Below, in pieces: positions 53,501-61,414 of a stretch of DNA of 64,000 bases (its first letter is position 1; the number at the start of each line of letters is the position of its first letter). Location of the stretch: contig NZ_BDCG01000002.1 in assembly GCF_001613385.1 (NCBI RefSeq), forward strand, positions 558,001 through 622,000. The letters are read 5' to 3'. The stretch is from Nocardia flavorosea NBRC 108225. GTDB taxonomy: Bacteria > Actinomycetota > Actinomycetes > Mycobacteriales > Mycobacteriaceae. A program made the translations under genes and the position numbers. The notes under the pieces are model-generated. The model made no database searches and was not told the origin of the DNA. It worked only from the letters and a program-made list of their open reading frames with translations.

Positions 53501-54607
53501 CCGCAGATGAGCCGTACCGGACGGCTCGCCGCGCTCGTCGCTGCCGCGGTCCAGGACAACTCGATGCTGGCGAAACTGAAAGCCGACCTGTCCGCGCTCG
53601 AAGAGGGGAAACGCGGGCAGGCCATGGCCCGGATGCTCGCCGACCAACTGGCCGTCGTCATGGGGGTACAACCCGACACCATCGACCTGACCGTCCCGGT
53701 CACCGAACTGGGCCTGGATTCGCTGATGGCCGTCGAATTCGGTTCCCGGGTCAGCAAACAGCTCGGCATCGAGCTCATGTCGCTGCAGATGGGGCGTTCG
53801 TTCACCCTCGAGCAGGCGGGGCCCAAAGTGGCCGAGCTGATTCTGGCCACCGATCCGGCGGCCGGGTTTGCGGCGTCTCTGCCGGGTGCCGCGCCCGGGC
53901 CGGGCGGGGCTCCTGATGCCGCGCCCCTCACTTCCGCGAAGGCGGCCACCGTCCGGAATCCGGAGGCCGCCGCCGGCCTCGGCAACGGGTCAGGGGACGT
54001 GAACGCAGCGGGCGGTGGCCGGGCGGACGGCGCGCCCGACGGCAACCGGAAGGCCGACAGCAGCGGCCCGGTACACGGCGACGGCGTGGCTCGCACGCCG
54101 AACAGCACTGCACCGCAGGCGTACACAGCGGCGGCGAGCACCAGTGGTCTTCCACCGGCGCCGGGCAGTGGAGGCGCGCAGCCGGGCAACAGCAGTGCGG
54201 CGATCACCAGCCGCGACGATACGCCGGCGGCGGAACACCACGTCGAATCGACAGCAGCCCACGGTGGGGAAAGGCCGGTAAACGATCACGCCGGGCCGGC
54301 ACCACACGCCGGCGGCGGGGCGCTAACCGACAACAACGGCCGGTCGGCGTCAGGTAACGGCGGCGGACCGGCAGCCGGTCACGACGGCGCCCCCGTGGCA
54401 GCCAGCAGCGCCGAGTCTGCAACGGGTAACGGTGGCGCGCCGGCAGCAGGCAACAGCAGCGGGTCGACAGCAGGCAACGGCGGTGATCCGGCAGCAGGCA
54501 ACGACGCCGAGCCCGTAACAGCCGAGAGCCGTGAAGCCGTAGCGACCGACGGCACCGAGCCCATGGCGAGCAACGGCGTGTTGTTCGGCAGGGAGGCTCC
54601 TCGATGA
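47543..54607 (+). CDS. Fully reducing type I polyketide synthase (Mas-like), with 245-residue tail
   Basis: A 2354-residue iterative-type PKS. Order: KS about 1-425 (Cys175 in DTACSSSLVAF, His310 in EAHGTGT, His350 in ATLGHTEAA); AT about 530-830 (Ser620 in GHSVGEVSA, His722 in VPYHSRFM); DH about 880-1170 (His923 in DHVVGGMRIMPG, Asp1081 in VVDAAMQ); a structural KR-like region; ER about 1400-1735 (LNYKDPLKVMG, HGAAGGVGSAAIQVA); KR about 1745-2000 (TGGFGGFGMA, Tyr1898 in QYNYTAAN); ACP with Ser2060 (GLDSLMA). No methyltransferase domain. Architecture equals mycocerosate synthase (about 2110 residues). AT motifs do not decide malonyl versus methylmalonyl. Residues 2110-2354 are an extra Ala/Gly/Asn/Ser tail. 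It overlaps the MFS start by ATGA and heads the pks-MFS-papA operon. Likely product: a fully saturated, perhaps methyl-branched, acyl chain. Confidence 0.93.
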   Translation: MSDIAIVGIGCRFGGGIDSPESFWDFVAGKRDAVVEIPADRWDYRRYYDPEKRTPGRSYTKRGAFLTTDPWEFDPDFFGISPREATGLDPQQRLLLEVTWEALDDAGVAGKAGGESVGVYIGGFVVDQSVVGVVGPALAHVDMHTAASASYTMLSNRIAYALDLVGPALTIDTACSSSLVAFHLACQALENGDCTMALAGGVNVMLQPETFVMMCKGGFLAADGRCKSFDASGDGYGRGEGGGIVVLKKLDEAVRDGDRVYAVVKATGSNQDGRTAAITVPNADSQEALARAVCARSGLTPEEITYVEAHGTGTPVGDPIELRALGTVYGAAGSRPETLGVGSLKATLGHTEAASGIASVIKSALALHHRTIPPQGWLDEPNPDIPFADLNLHIQLEPQPLPADAGPMTIAVNGFGYGGTNAHTILQEFRPPAAPPTDRERHHLGVLPLSARSAPAVRAMAGRFADLLEAGADPDHLAEAAWTRLAHHQFRTGVPLRERAELTAELRQYAGGEGRDAVRTVSQRTDEPVFVFSGMGPQWWGMARDLLAADGVFAATARTVDTAFTEVAGWSILEELLRPEEESRVTATEVAQPANFLVQVGLVAELAQYGITPARIVGHSVGEVSAAYVTGMLTLREAVTVAYHRSRLQATTAGTGGMLAVGTGAEKVREYIGDADSVDIAAVNSPGSLTLAGDVDRLDEIAEKVTEDGAFARALRVEVPYHSRFMDPILGELRTVLAELSPQAPRIPLVSTVTAQAVVEAEDGFDAEYWCANVRQPVRFADAIAGLVSAGHRVFVEVGPHPVLSGNIREVLLAAGENGATVATLNRKAHDADSIRRAIAGVYAAGVLDIAALFPPDRPATEHLPLPRYPWQNTRLHNPLPLFEQLRLGSPGTYTMLGDPDMEGRPGWMLQVGTELLPWLPDHVVGGMRIMPGAAYLDAALSAAATRSGDKRIALEDVRFVAPMVMAQPDVPFLELGVEEGGGRFLIRSRSATGSVWTVHSTGRILNGSYETIVDTVPEPESAVDFEPELFYAALASRGLQYGPAFRRVTAVRAGRDAVVATVDATIAAGSGHLAHPAVVDAAMQTVALLFAQDGLGEGAMVPVGVEAVRMYRELPEEVTVVARRDPETGRLADVRLLGADGTLCLHLIGVRLGALTPGGSPLQRMADFYYSDTMEPADPIDSAALGETGTPATVVLALGDSDRARVLAETLPGARYRLTTGDDPDLETELIELLRTSTEDPGTDRVHLVIVAGRIEDDLADLWTLKRLAVAAHEFAAPGEGDTPIVGIGDGACHVTLVTEHAFALPDTPAVPDSRQAALAGARRVLLNEQPALRWRLIDTEPGTSIEDLVTELGIPGAFRYDNSDEVLLRAGARWLPRITTPLQERIDLLETAEPLTDPEADFELEIPKSKLLSALAWRRTTRRNPGPGEVEVGMRIIGLNYKDPLKVMGILGERELADTFFGTSPGMEGVGTVTRVGTEVTDTAVGDLVALAAKGMMRRYHIVDRTAVIPLPAGTDPAVCTSTTAFGTAEYSLLDLARLEPGETVLIHGAAGGVGSAAIQVAKARGARIIGTASTEERRAHIRELGADHALNSRSLNFADDVLALTDGAGVDVILSSAPGEALRQNFKAIREFGRIVEVGKADIYTGGLLELAVFDQNLSYFSMDLDRMCRFRPLQLADLLRRVVEKFQTGEYRPLPYELYGTHEVAKAFDDTIRSTKIGRIALSLSDEAPPVRPMLPELAIDPAGTYLITGGFGGFGMATGTWLVAKGARRLVLVGRSGAATPAARRQLAAWRAAEVTVIEERADIADAAAVTALVARAHDPRYPLRGVFHAAGAVADNRVEHMDAEQLARVYRSKVHGARILHDAVTGAGARPDMFVLYSSGGSMFGIFGQYNYTAANLAVEALAEEWSRAGERVLCVGWGHMSGAAGGMAADEKVAKYLELAGFGPIDMADGTLYLEQTLRLGVTRAAVIPTDWSKLTAAFPQMSRTGRLAALVAAAVQDNSMLAKLKADLSALEEGKRGQAMARMLADQLAVVMGVQPDTIDLTVPVTELGLDSLMAVEFGSRVSKQLGIELMSLQMGRSFTLEQAGPKVAELILATDPAAGFAASLPGAAPGPGGAPDAAPLTSAKAATVRNPEAAAGLGNGSGDVNAAGGGRADGAPDGNRKADSSGPVHGDGVARTPNSTAPQAYTAAASTSGLPPAPGSGGAQPGNSSAAITSRDDTPAAEHHVESTAAHGGERPVNDHAGPAPHAGGGALTDNNGRSASGNGGGPAAGHDGAPVAASSAESATGNGGAPAAGNSSGSTAGNGGDPAAGNDAEPVTAESREAVATDGTEPMASNGVLFGREAPR
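53870..54604 (+). repeat. Low-complexity Ala/Gly/Asn/Ser tail of the PKS
   Basis: This segment encodes residues ~2110-2354 after the ACP. Short units such as GNGGAPAAGN, GNGGDPAAGN and GNGGGPAAGH recur, with GC-rich, compositionally biased DNA. It is in frame to the stop and overlaps the MFS start. Disorder is expected. No domain is recognisable. Confidence 0.7.
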
Positions 54608-56049
54608 TCAACGGCGCTACGGCCGACGCCCGCACCGGCACCGGGGCGGGCGCGTGGGCGGCCTTCGCCGGCTGTCTGCTCTCGGTGTTCATGCAGATGA
54701 TCGACGTGACGATCGTCAACACCGCGCTACCCGAAATCACCGCCGATCTGCACGCGAGTTCCGCGCAGCAATTGCTCATCGTGTCCGGGTACTCGCTGGC
54801 CTTCGCGTGCACACTCCTTGCCGCTGCGCGGCTGGGCGCCCGGATCGGTCGGCGGCGGATGTTCCTGTTCGCGGTGGTCGCGTTCACCGCGGCGTCGGTG
54901 TGGTGCGGTACGGCCGGCAGTGCCGGTGAGCTCGTTCTGGCGCGGATCGTCCAGGGGGTGGCCGGTGGCGGGATGGCGGCGCAGACCATCGCGATCCTCA
55001 CGGCCCTGTTTCCGCGCCGGATGCATACTCAGGTGTTCGCTCTGTACGGCGCCACCTCGGGTTTCGCGGGCCTGCTCGGGCCGATACTGGGCGGCACCCT
55101 GGTCACCGCCGATATCGGCGGGCTCGGTTGGCACAGTATTTTCCTGATGAATCTGCCGCTCGGGGTCGTGACCTTCGTCCTCGCCTGGCGTTTCCTGCGC
55201 GTGGAGACGCCGCCGCGGCGGGTCCCGATGGATTTCCCCGGCGTGGTGCTGTGCGCGGTCACACTGTTCGCGCTCCTGTACGCGCTCTCGGAGATCCACC
55301 TGCACGGCTGGCGCCCGATTCCGTGCCTGATCGTCGTGGTAGCGCTCGGGCTGGGCGCGCTCACCCTGCTCCACGAACGCGCCGCAACCCGGCGCGATAC
55401 CGGGCCGCTGGTACGGCTGGACCTGTTCGCCGACCGTGGTTTCGCGGTCGGCTCGATCGTGATCACCGGTTTCTTCGGGCTGTTCACCGCCTTCGTCTTC
55501 GCCATCTCCATCACTCTGCAGAATGTGCTGGAGTTCTCGGCACTGCGCACCGGGATCGCGATGACCCCGTTTGCGCTCGGCGCCGGCGCCGGAGCCCTGC
55601 TGTCGCCGATTCTGGTGAGACGGTGGGGGGTACGGGTGCTCGCCGGCGGTCTCGTGTTGTATGCGGCGTGTGTGCTCGTGGGGGTCGTGTATGTGAACAT
55701 CACCGGCGGGCAGGTGAATATGCTGCTGTGCGCCGCACCGGTGTTCCTGTGCGGTTTCGGCGCCGGGGTTTTCGCGGTACCCCTGCAACCCCTCATGCTG
55801 TCCGGTCTCGACGACGCGCAGATGGCCGAGGCCTCCGGGCTGGTGCCCACCATCGAGCAGATCGGCAACGGCGTCGGTCTCGCCCTGCTGGCGACGGCGT
55901 TCTTCCGCGCCCATACGCTCGGCGGCAGCACCGTGATGCTGTCGGCGATCGCAGTACTGGCGCTGGTGCTGGCCGCCGTCACCCTGGCCCTTCCCGAACC
56001 GGCCACGCCGGACAATTCCGCTACGGCACGCGCGCCGGCGATGAACTGA
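54604..56049 (+). CDS. 14-helix MFS exporter of the PKS locus
   Basis: A 481-residue DHA2-type facilitator. Helix 1 has QMIDVTIVNTALPEITADLH (motif D1), motif A is LAAARLGARIGRRRMFLFAV, and motif C is GLLGPILGGTLVTADIGGLG. A start overlap with the PKS stop (ATGA) makes it translationally coupled, so it probably exports the PKS-derived lipid or an intermediate. In mycobacterial lipid loci this place is taken by MmpL proteins, so an MFS here is unusual. A 10-bp gap leads to the PapA-like gene. Confidence 0.9.
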   Translation: MINGATADARTGTGAGAWAAFAGCLLSVFMQMIDVTIVNTALPEITADLHASSAQQLLIVSGYSLAFACTLLAAARLGARIGRRRMFLFAVVAFTAASVWCGTAGSAGELVLARIVQGVAGGGMAAQTIAILTALFPRRMHTQVFALYGATSGFAGLLGPILGGTLVTADIGGLGWHSIFLMNLPLGVVTFVLAWRFLRVETPPRRVPMDFPGVVLCAVTLFALLYALSEIHLHGWRPIPCLIVVVALGLGALTLLHERAATRRDTGPLVRLDLFADRGFAVGSIVITGFFGLFTAFVFAISITLQNVLEFSALRTGIAMTPFALGAGAGALLSPILVRRWGVRVLAGGLVLYAACVLVGVVYVNITGGQVNMLLCAAPVFLCGFGAGVFAVPLQPLMLSGLDDAQMAEASGLVPTIEQIGNGVGLALLATAFFRAHTLGGSTVMLSAIAVLALVLAAVTLALPEPATPDNSATARAPAMN

Positions 56050-56059
56050 GGAATACGAG

Positions 56060-57454
56060 ATGGTCGATTTCGGACTCATCGACGAATGGAATCCCGCGCC
56101 CGGACGAGTGGTGAGCTGGGAGGCGACCTCCGCCGCGCGGGCCGCGGCCGCCGCCGCACCGATACACAGCGCGCCGCCGTCGCATCAGCAGGAGCATTAT
56201 CTGAGACAGGCGCATCGTACTACCGGTACCGGCTACCGGGGTTCCGGGTTGTGCCTGGTCACCGCGGAGGTCCCCGCCGTGCTCGACCGCGCGGCGATGA
56301 CCCTGGCAGTCAACGAATTCCTCACCCGGCACGATACTTTCCACAGCTGGTTCGCCCTCGAACCCGACGGCGCACTGCGGCGGCATCTGATGGCACCCGG
56401 CGAGATCGAATTCGCGCCCGTCGATCACGGGCCGATCGACGACGCCGCGGCGATCCGGGAGCTCGCCCAGACACGCACTCCCGGCCCCACCCGGTGGGAC
56501 TGTTTCACTTTCTGGGCCGTCGAACACGACGAATCCACCACCGTGTTCATGGCGATCGATCATCTGCACACCGACGGTGTGGGCCAGCACATCTCGTCGT
56601 TCGAATTGGCCTGCCTGTATGCCAAGCACGCTTGGGACCAGGCGCCACCCATCCTCCAGCCCGCCGGCTACACCGAGTACTGCGCCCGCGAACGCGCCGC
56701 CTCGGCCCGGCTGTCGCTCGGCTCCCCCGAGGTCGCGACCTGGTTGCGGCTGCTGCGCGGCAACGACGGCGAACTGCCGTCGTTCCCGTTGGATCTCGGA
56801 CTCCGCGACGGCGGTACACACCACAGTGCCCATCGCACGGTCACATTGTTCGACGAGGACGCGGCGGCTCGTTTCGAGAAGGTCTGCCGGGACAACGGCG
56901 GCGAGTTCGCCGGTGGGGTGTTCGCCGCGGCGGCGCTGGCCGAACGCGAACTCGCCGACAGCGACTACTATTTCGGCATCACACCGCTCAACACCCGGGC
57001 CACGTTCGAGGAGATGGCCTCCATCGGCTGGTATGTGGCCCTGGTTCCGGTCGCGTTCCCGATCGGGACACGTGCCACGTTCGAACGGACGGTGGCGCGG
57101 GCCCAGCGGGCCTACGAGAACGGTATGCGGCTGAAGACCACGACTATCCACCGGGTGCTCGAGCTGGCGCCGGCCGATAGCGGTATCGCGGTCGGGCCGA
57201 ACTGGTCCAACCCGATGATCTCCTATGTCGATGCCCGCGATTTCGCCGGTAGCGAGTTCTTCGATATCGCCCGCAGCGGTCTGTACGGTAATCGCGCGCC
57301 CAGCGAGGAAGCCCTCATCTGGGTCAACCGGCTGCCGGCCGAAACCACGATCAGCGTGATATACCCGGACAATCCCGTCGCGCACGAGTCGGTGCGGCGT
57401 TATCTGGACACACTGGGCCGGATCATCCGGGCAGCCGCGACCGAACGCGGGTAG
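56060..57454 (+). CDS. Condensation-domain acyltransferase (PapA-like)
   Basis: A 464-residue protein of the CoA-dependent acyltransferase/condensation superfamily, as PapA enzymes that esterify polyketide acids to trehalose, glycerol or phthiocerol. The HHxxxDG catalytic motif reads AIDHLHTDGVGQHISSFELA with His168 and Asp172-Gly173. The lower-half motif region is SYVDARDFAGSEFFDIARSG. Start MVDFGLIDEWNPAPGRVVSW is 10 bp after the MFS stop. It likely moves the PKS-bound acyl chain straight from the ACP to an alcohol acceptor. The stop is 8 bp before the convergent FtsX-type gene. Confidence 0.87.
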   Translation: MVDFGLIDEWNPAPGRVVSWEATSAARAAAAAAPIHSAPPSHQQEHYLRQAHRTTGTGYRGSGLCLVTAEVPAVLDRAAMTLAVNEFLTRHDTFHSWFALEPDGALRRHLMAPGEIEFAPVDHGPIDDAAAIRELAQTRTPGPTRWDCFTFWAVEHDESTTVFMAIDHLHTDGVGQHISSFELACLYAKHAWDQAPPILQPAGYTEYCARERAASARLSLGSPEVATWLRLLRGNDGELPSFPLDLGLRDGGTHHSAHRTVTLFDEDAAARFEKVCRDNGGEFAGGVFAAAALAERELADSDYYFGITPLNTRATFEEMASIGWYVALVPVAFPIGTRATFERTVARAQRAYENGMRLKTTTIHRVLELAPADSGIAVGPNWSNPMISYVDARDFAGSEFFDIARSGLYGNRAPSEEALIWVNRLPAETTISVIYPDNPVAHESVRRYLDTLGRIIRAAATERG

Positions 57455-57462
57455 GCCGGATC

Positions 57463-59958
57463 TCAATCCACCGCGAGGGCTTCGACGATCGGCATCCGCG
57501 CCGCCCGCAGGGCAGGCGGTATGGAACCGAGCAGTGCCAGCAGCAGGGCGACCACCCCGTAGACCACCAGCAGCGGACTCGGTTCGTAGACGACGTCGAT
57601 GGTCATCGCATGGCCGATGGCGATCGCGGACAGATACTGCACGGCGGCGCCGACGAGCAGGCCGAGGACCGCACCGATCACCCCGATCCCGGCGGCCTCG
57701 GCCAGTACCGACCGCAGCAGGAAACGACGGCTGGTACCCATCGCCCGCAGCACCCCGATCTCGCGGCGGCGGTCCAGTACCGACAGCATCAGGGTGTTCA
57801 GTAGCGCGATGGTCGCCACCAGCACGACGATCCAGAGAATATTCGTCGCCAGCGCGGTTCCTTGGCGCAGGCTCGCCGAGGTGGCCGCGACGGCTTCCCG
57901 GCCGGAATCGATATAGAGCTCCGGCGGCACCACCCGCCGGAGTTCGGCACGGACGGTTTCGGGGTCGGCTCCGGGGGCCAGGTCCACGGCCAGGGTGGTC
58001 TCCCCCGGCCGTTGATACCAGCCGCGCATCCGGTCGAGATCCATCATGATCACGCCGGCGATGGCGGAGAAGTACGGGATCACCTGCAATACCCGGACCT
58101 CGTGGCGGCCCGACGGCGTCGGCAGGGTCAGGGCGTCGCCCGCAGCGACATTCAATGACCGGGCGACATCCCGGGAGATCACCACGCCTTGACCGGTGAC
58201 GAGCAGGCGGGCGGTTTCCGGGCTGATCTCCGAACTCAGCCTCGTATTGTCGGAGGCTGCCGGGAACCCCTGCAGCAGAACCCGGCCGGCCCCGACACTG
58301 GCGAACGCCAGCTGCGCCGGATTCACCGCCGCCACACCGGGTACCGCTTCGAGTTGTTCTTCGAGGCCGTCGGGGAGCAGCGGACCGGTCGGGAACTGCG
58401 CCATGGATCCCGGGGTGACCCAGAAGTCGGTCGCGGCCAGGTTTTCGAAACTTGCCCCGGCCGAATCGACCACGTTGCGGGTCGCGCTGCCGGTGGACAC
58501 GACGGCCGCCACCCCGATCAGCACCGTCATCGCGGTGGCCCAGACCCGCCGCGGTGCGCGTTCGAGGGTGGTGGCGCCCAAAGCGCCGGGACCACCGAAC
58601 ATTCGGGCGATCGCTCCGGCCGTGCGCACGATCGGGCCGGTGGCCGCGAAACACAGGGCGATAGCGGCACCGAAGGACAGTGAGATCGAGGCCAGCGACC
58701 ATATCCCGAAATCGGTTTCGGCAAGGTAGATCGCGGCGCCTACCATGAACAGGCCGAGGATCACCGCTACCCAGCGCAGCGCCGGGCGCACGGTATCGGA
58801 AGCCGCGGCCCCCACCGGCACCAGCGCCTCGATCGGCTGTACCCGGTACACCGCACGGGCCGCGAACGCCGACGCCGCCACACTGGCCAGCACACACAAC
58901 GCGATGGCGACAGGGACCGCATAGCCGGGCAGCTGATACTCGGTACGGGCCTCCACCGATTGCAGGATGGCGGCGGGCAGCTGGTCGATGGCGATCCGCC
59001 CCATGAGGATTCCCGCACCCGCGCCGAGGATGCCTCCGAGTATTCCGACCAGTACGGCCTCGGCCAGCAGGTCACGCACCATCGGTGCGCGGCGGCCGCC
59101 GAGCGCCCGCAGCAGCGACAGGGTGGGACGCCGCTGGGCGATCGCCATCGCCATCGCGTTGTAGATCAGGAAGGCCGAGACCACCAGCGCTGCCGCGGCG
59201 GCCATCAGGGTGGAGTAGCGGATGATCATCACCGCACCACCCGCCTGGGCGGCGCGCAGCCCCGGATCGGCGACCACCGCCCGGCCGGCGACGGTATCGG
59301 TCAGGGCGGTACGCAGCCGTTCGATATCGGTACCGGGTTCGGCGATGACCTGGATGGAATCGAGCTGCCCGGTCCGGCCGGTGAGTTTCTGCGCGGTCGC
59401 CAAGGTGGTGGCGATCAGGTATCCGCCGTTGAGTTGTCCGGCACCGTCGGTATCGAGTATCCCCGCCACGGTCGCGGTGCCGGAGCCGAGCGGAAACGTT
59501 TCGCCCTCCCGGTATCCCATGGCGGCACCGGTCAGCACGCCGTTGGGAACGGTCAGCAGTTTCGCGGCATCCGAGCCCAGCGATCCGGTGAGCGAACTGC
59601 CCAGTTCGGCGATCCGGGCATCCGCCCCGACCAGCAGCGCCCGGTCCGCGTCGGCACCGGTCTGCGCACGCAGCATCGGTACCGCCGTCCGCACTCCCGG
59701 GGTCGCCGATACCGCGCCCAGCAGTTCCTGGCCGAACCCGGCATCGGTGATACCGCTGATCTCGAGCTGGGCCTCACCACCGAGACCGGCGACGAGTTTG
59801 TCCACCGAACCGGTGACCGAGCCGGAGATACTGAACACCGCGACCAGCAACGCCGCCGATACGGCCATGACGGTCAGCGACATGAGGGAACGGCCGCGAT
59901 GGATCAGCAGGTCACCGATATTGAACAGCCGGAACCGGTCCCGGCCCGCGGCGATCAT
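57463..59958 (-). CDS. FtsX/MacB-like ABC permease, no adjacent ATPase
   Basis: An 831-residue membrane protein with two FtsX domains. The N-terminal helix is RSLMSLTVMAVSAALLVAVF, followed by a large outer domain. The first FtsX helices are LMAAAAALVVSAFLIYNAMA, with MAIAQRRPTLSLLRALGGRR (coupling loop) and LLAEAVLVGILGGILGAGAG. The second FtsX set ends with NTLMLSVLDRRREIGVLRAM, GTSRRFLLRSVLAEAAGIGV and a final helix pair. Such permeases need a MacB/LolD-type ATPase, but none is encoded in the window. The ATG at 59958 follows GGGGAG. It might act with the PKS lipid pathway, from position only. Confidence 0.88.
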   Translation of the reverse strand: MIAAGRDRFRLFNIGDLLIHRGRSLMSLTVMAVSAALLVAVFSISGSVTGSVDKLVAGLGGEAQLEISGITDAGFGQELLGAVSATPGVRTAVPMLRAQTGADADRALLVGADARIAELGSSLTGSLGSDAAKLLTVPNGVLTGAAMGYREGETFPLGSGTATVAGILDTDGAGQLNGGYLIATTLATAQKLTGRTGQLDSIQVIAEPGTDIERLRTALTDTVAGRAVVADPGLRAAQAGGAVMIIRYSTLMAAAAALVVSAFLIYNAMAMAIAQRRPTLSLLRALGGRRAPMVRDLLAEAVLVGILGGILGAGAGILMGRIAIDQLPAAILQSVEARTEYQLPGYAVPVAIALCVLASVAASAFAARAVYRVQPIEALVPVGAAASDTVRPALRWVAVILGLFMVGAAIYLAETDFGIWSLASISLSFGAAIALCFAATGPIVRTAGAIARMFGGPGALGATTLERAPRRVWATAMTVLIGVAAVVSTGSATRNVVDSAGASFENLAATDFWVTPGSMAQFPTGPLLPDGLEEQLEAVPGVAAVNPAQLAFASVGAGRVLLQGFPAASDNTRLSSEISPETARLLVTGQGVVISRDVARSLNVAAGDALTLPTPSGRHEVRVLQVIPYFSAIAGVIMMDLDRMRGWYQRPGETTLAVDLAPGADPETVRAELRRVVPPELYIDSGREAVAATSASLRQGTALATNILWIVVLVATIALLNTLMLSVLDRRREIGVLRAMGTSRRFLLRSVLAEAAGIGVIGAVLGLLVGAAVQYLSAIAIGHAMTIDVVYEPSPLLVVYGVVALLLALLGSIPPALRAARMPIVEALAVD

Positions 59959-60154
59959 CGCACTCCCCGGTAGCCGTACCCGTCGCCGCGGCGCACAGCC
60001 CTGTTTCGCCTGACGTCCACTCTCACAACCCCGGTCCTGTCCCCGCCCATACGTCCCCGATGCCGTCCATCCTGGTGCATCCGGGCTCCATACGCCATAC
60101 CTCGCACCGGTTCGGCAGTTCCTCCGATGCCGTGTCCCGGTAATCGGCCGAGCG

Positions 60155-60382
60155 CTACTCGCGCTCGGCGCGGGCGAACATCTCGAGGTGGCCGCAGCGC
60201 ACGCACCGATACGTGTCGACCGCACGCCGCGGACGGCCGAAGCGTTTCGCACCGCCGAAGATCCCGCGTTCCAGTGCGCCTTCGATCCAGCGCACATGCC
60301 CGCCGGATCCTTCCCCGCGATCCTCCAGGAACCCCGGTTCCAGTTCCGTTCCGGCGCAGTAGGTGCACCGCAATTCCTTCAT
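60155..60382 (-). CDS. Small zinc-ribbon protein
   Basis: A 75-residue protein with two CxxC pairs (CTYCAGTELEPG and CVRCGHLEMFAR) that fold as a zinc ribbon around RGIFGGAKRFGRPRR. It is near-identical in pattern to PF20097 (DUF6487) family members. Its function is unknown. The Shine-Dalgarno is not evident. GATCATGATC just upstream of the ATG is a perfect palindrome and may be a regulator site. Confidence 0.8.
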   Translation of the reverse strand: MKELRCTYCAGTELEPGFLEDRGEGSGGHVRWIEGALERGIFGGAKRFGRPRRAVDTYRCVRCGHLEMFARAERE

Positions 60383-60472
60383 ACGATCATGATCGCCGAT
60401 CGGTGCGGGTGCGGCCCGGTGTCGTTGCGGCGCCGGGCTCCGGCTGTTCGGCCGATTCCGCCATACCGGCGC

Positions 60473-61414
60473 TCACGCTCCGAGGGCGCGCGCGAGATGG
60501 GGCCAGGAATCGTGCAGATCGTATTCGAACTGTCCCCAGGTGTGTGCGCCGACCGGGCGGTCGATGTGCACGGCACCCACCCCGAGCCGGCCCAGCCGGC
60601 CGGCGAAGGCCGAGGTGCAAGCACTGGCGACGGCTTCGACGGGCGGGAAACCCCAGCCGCGGTCGATGGCACCCGGGATGCCCGAGGCGGCGGACAGGTA
60701 CACGGTTTTACCTGCGAGTCGCGCAGCGTGCCGGAAGGCGTCGTGCGCTTGCCACCCGGGACCGCCGGGCGGACCCCACATATTGCCGGGGTTACCGCCG
60801 CCGCGGAGCACCTGCGCGGCGACCATCGCGACCCCGGCCGCGTCCGCCGACCAGGGGCAGCCGCTGTAGGAGGCGACCGCCTGGTAGCGACCGGGTGCCT
60901 GGATCGCCAGGTCCACTGCAGAGCCGCCGCTCATGGACACACCGGCGATGGCATTGCGGCCGGTGGTGGCGAACCGGGCGTCCACCACCGTGGGCAGTTC
61001 CGCGGTGAGGTATGTCTGCCAGCGGGCGCGGCCGAGCGCCGGATCGTCGGTATGCCAATCGGTGTACATGGTGTATGCGCCGCCGATCGGCATCACCACG
61101 TTCACGTTCTTGTCGGCGAAGAACTGACGGACATCGGTATCGTCCCACCAGGAGATGCCGTCGGTCCCGCCACCGATACCGGTGAGCAGGTAGATCGTGG
61201 GAGCGGGCCCGCCGCCGGCCGCCGGGATGACCCGGTTGGTGATCACCGTGTTCATCGCCGGAGAGAACACTTCCAGCTGGACGGCCCGCCCGCCGAGGGG
61301 CCGCTCCGCATCCACCCGTGGGTTCGGTGTGGCCGCCGCCGGGGGCGGGACGAACAGTGATACGGCGGCGACGAGCGCCGCACTCGATACCGCGAACAAA
61401 TATTTCCACCGCAC
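60473..61414 (-). CDS. Antigen 85-like mycolyltransferase/esterase, second copy
   Basis: A 313-residue secreted hydrolase, paralogue of the gene at 46260. The signal peptide begins VRWKYLFAVSSAALVAAVSL. The pattern PTIYLLTGIGGGTDGISWWD, MPIGGAYTMYTDWHTDDPAL, nucleophile elbow AIAGVSMSGGSAVDLAIQAP, substrate loop NMWGPPGGPGWQAHDAF and terminal AHTWGQFEYDLHDSWPHLAR follow the other copy step by step. The GTG at 61414 is an imperfect start because GGGAAAG lies only a base away. An upstream TTG is possible. It is divergent from gnd. The two copies flank the PKS locus. Confidence 0.87.
   Translation of the reverse strand: MRWKYLFAVSSAALVAAVSLFVPPPAAATPNPRVDAERPLGGRAVQLEVFSPAMNTVITNRVIPAAGGGPAPTIYLLTGIGGGTDGISWWDDTDVRQFFADKNVNVVMPIGGAYTMYTDWHTDDPALGRARWQTYLTAELPTVVDARFATTGRNAIAGVSMSGGSAVDLAIQAPGRYQAVASYSGCPWSADAAGVAMVAAQVLRGGGNPGNMWGPPGGPGWQAHDAFRHAARLAGKTVYLSAASGIPGAIDRGWGFPPVEAVASACTSAFAGRLGRLGVGAVHIDRPVGAHTWGQFEYDLHDSWPHLARALGA

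Noticed and set aside
56021..58897. 958-codon minus-strand frame over the PapA-like and FtsX genes
   Set aside because: It spans two convergent genes that carry clear motifs in their own frames and reads as low-quality Arg/Gly sequence.
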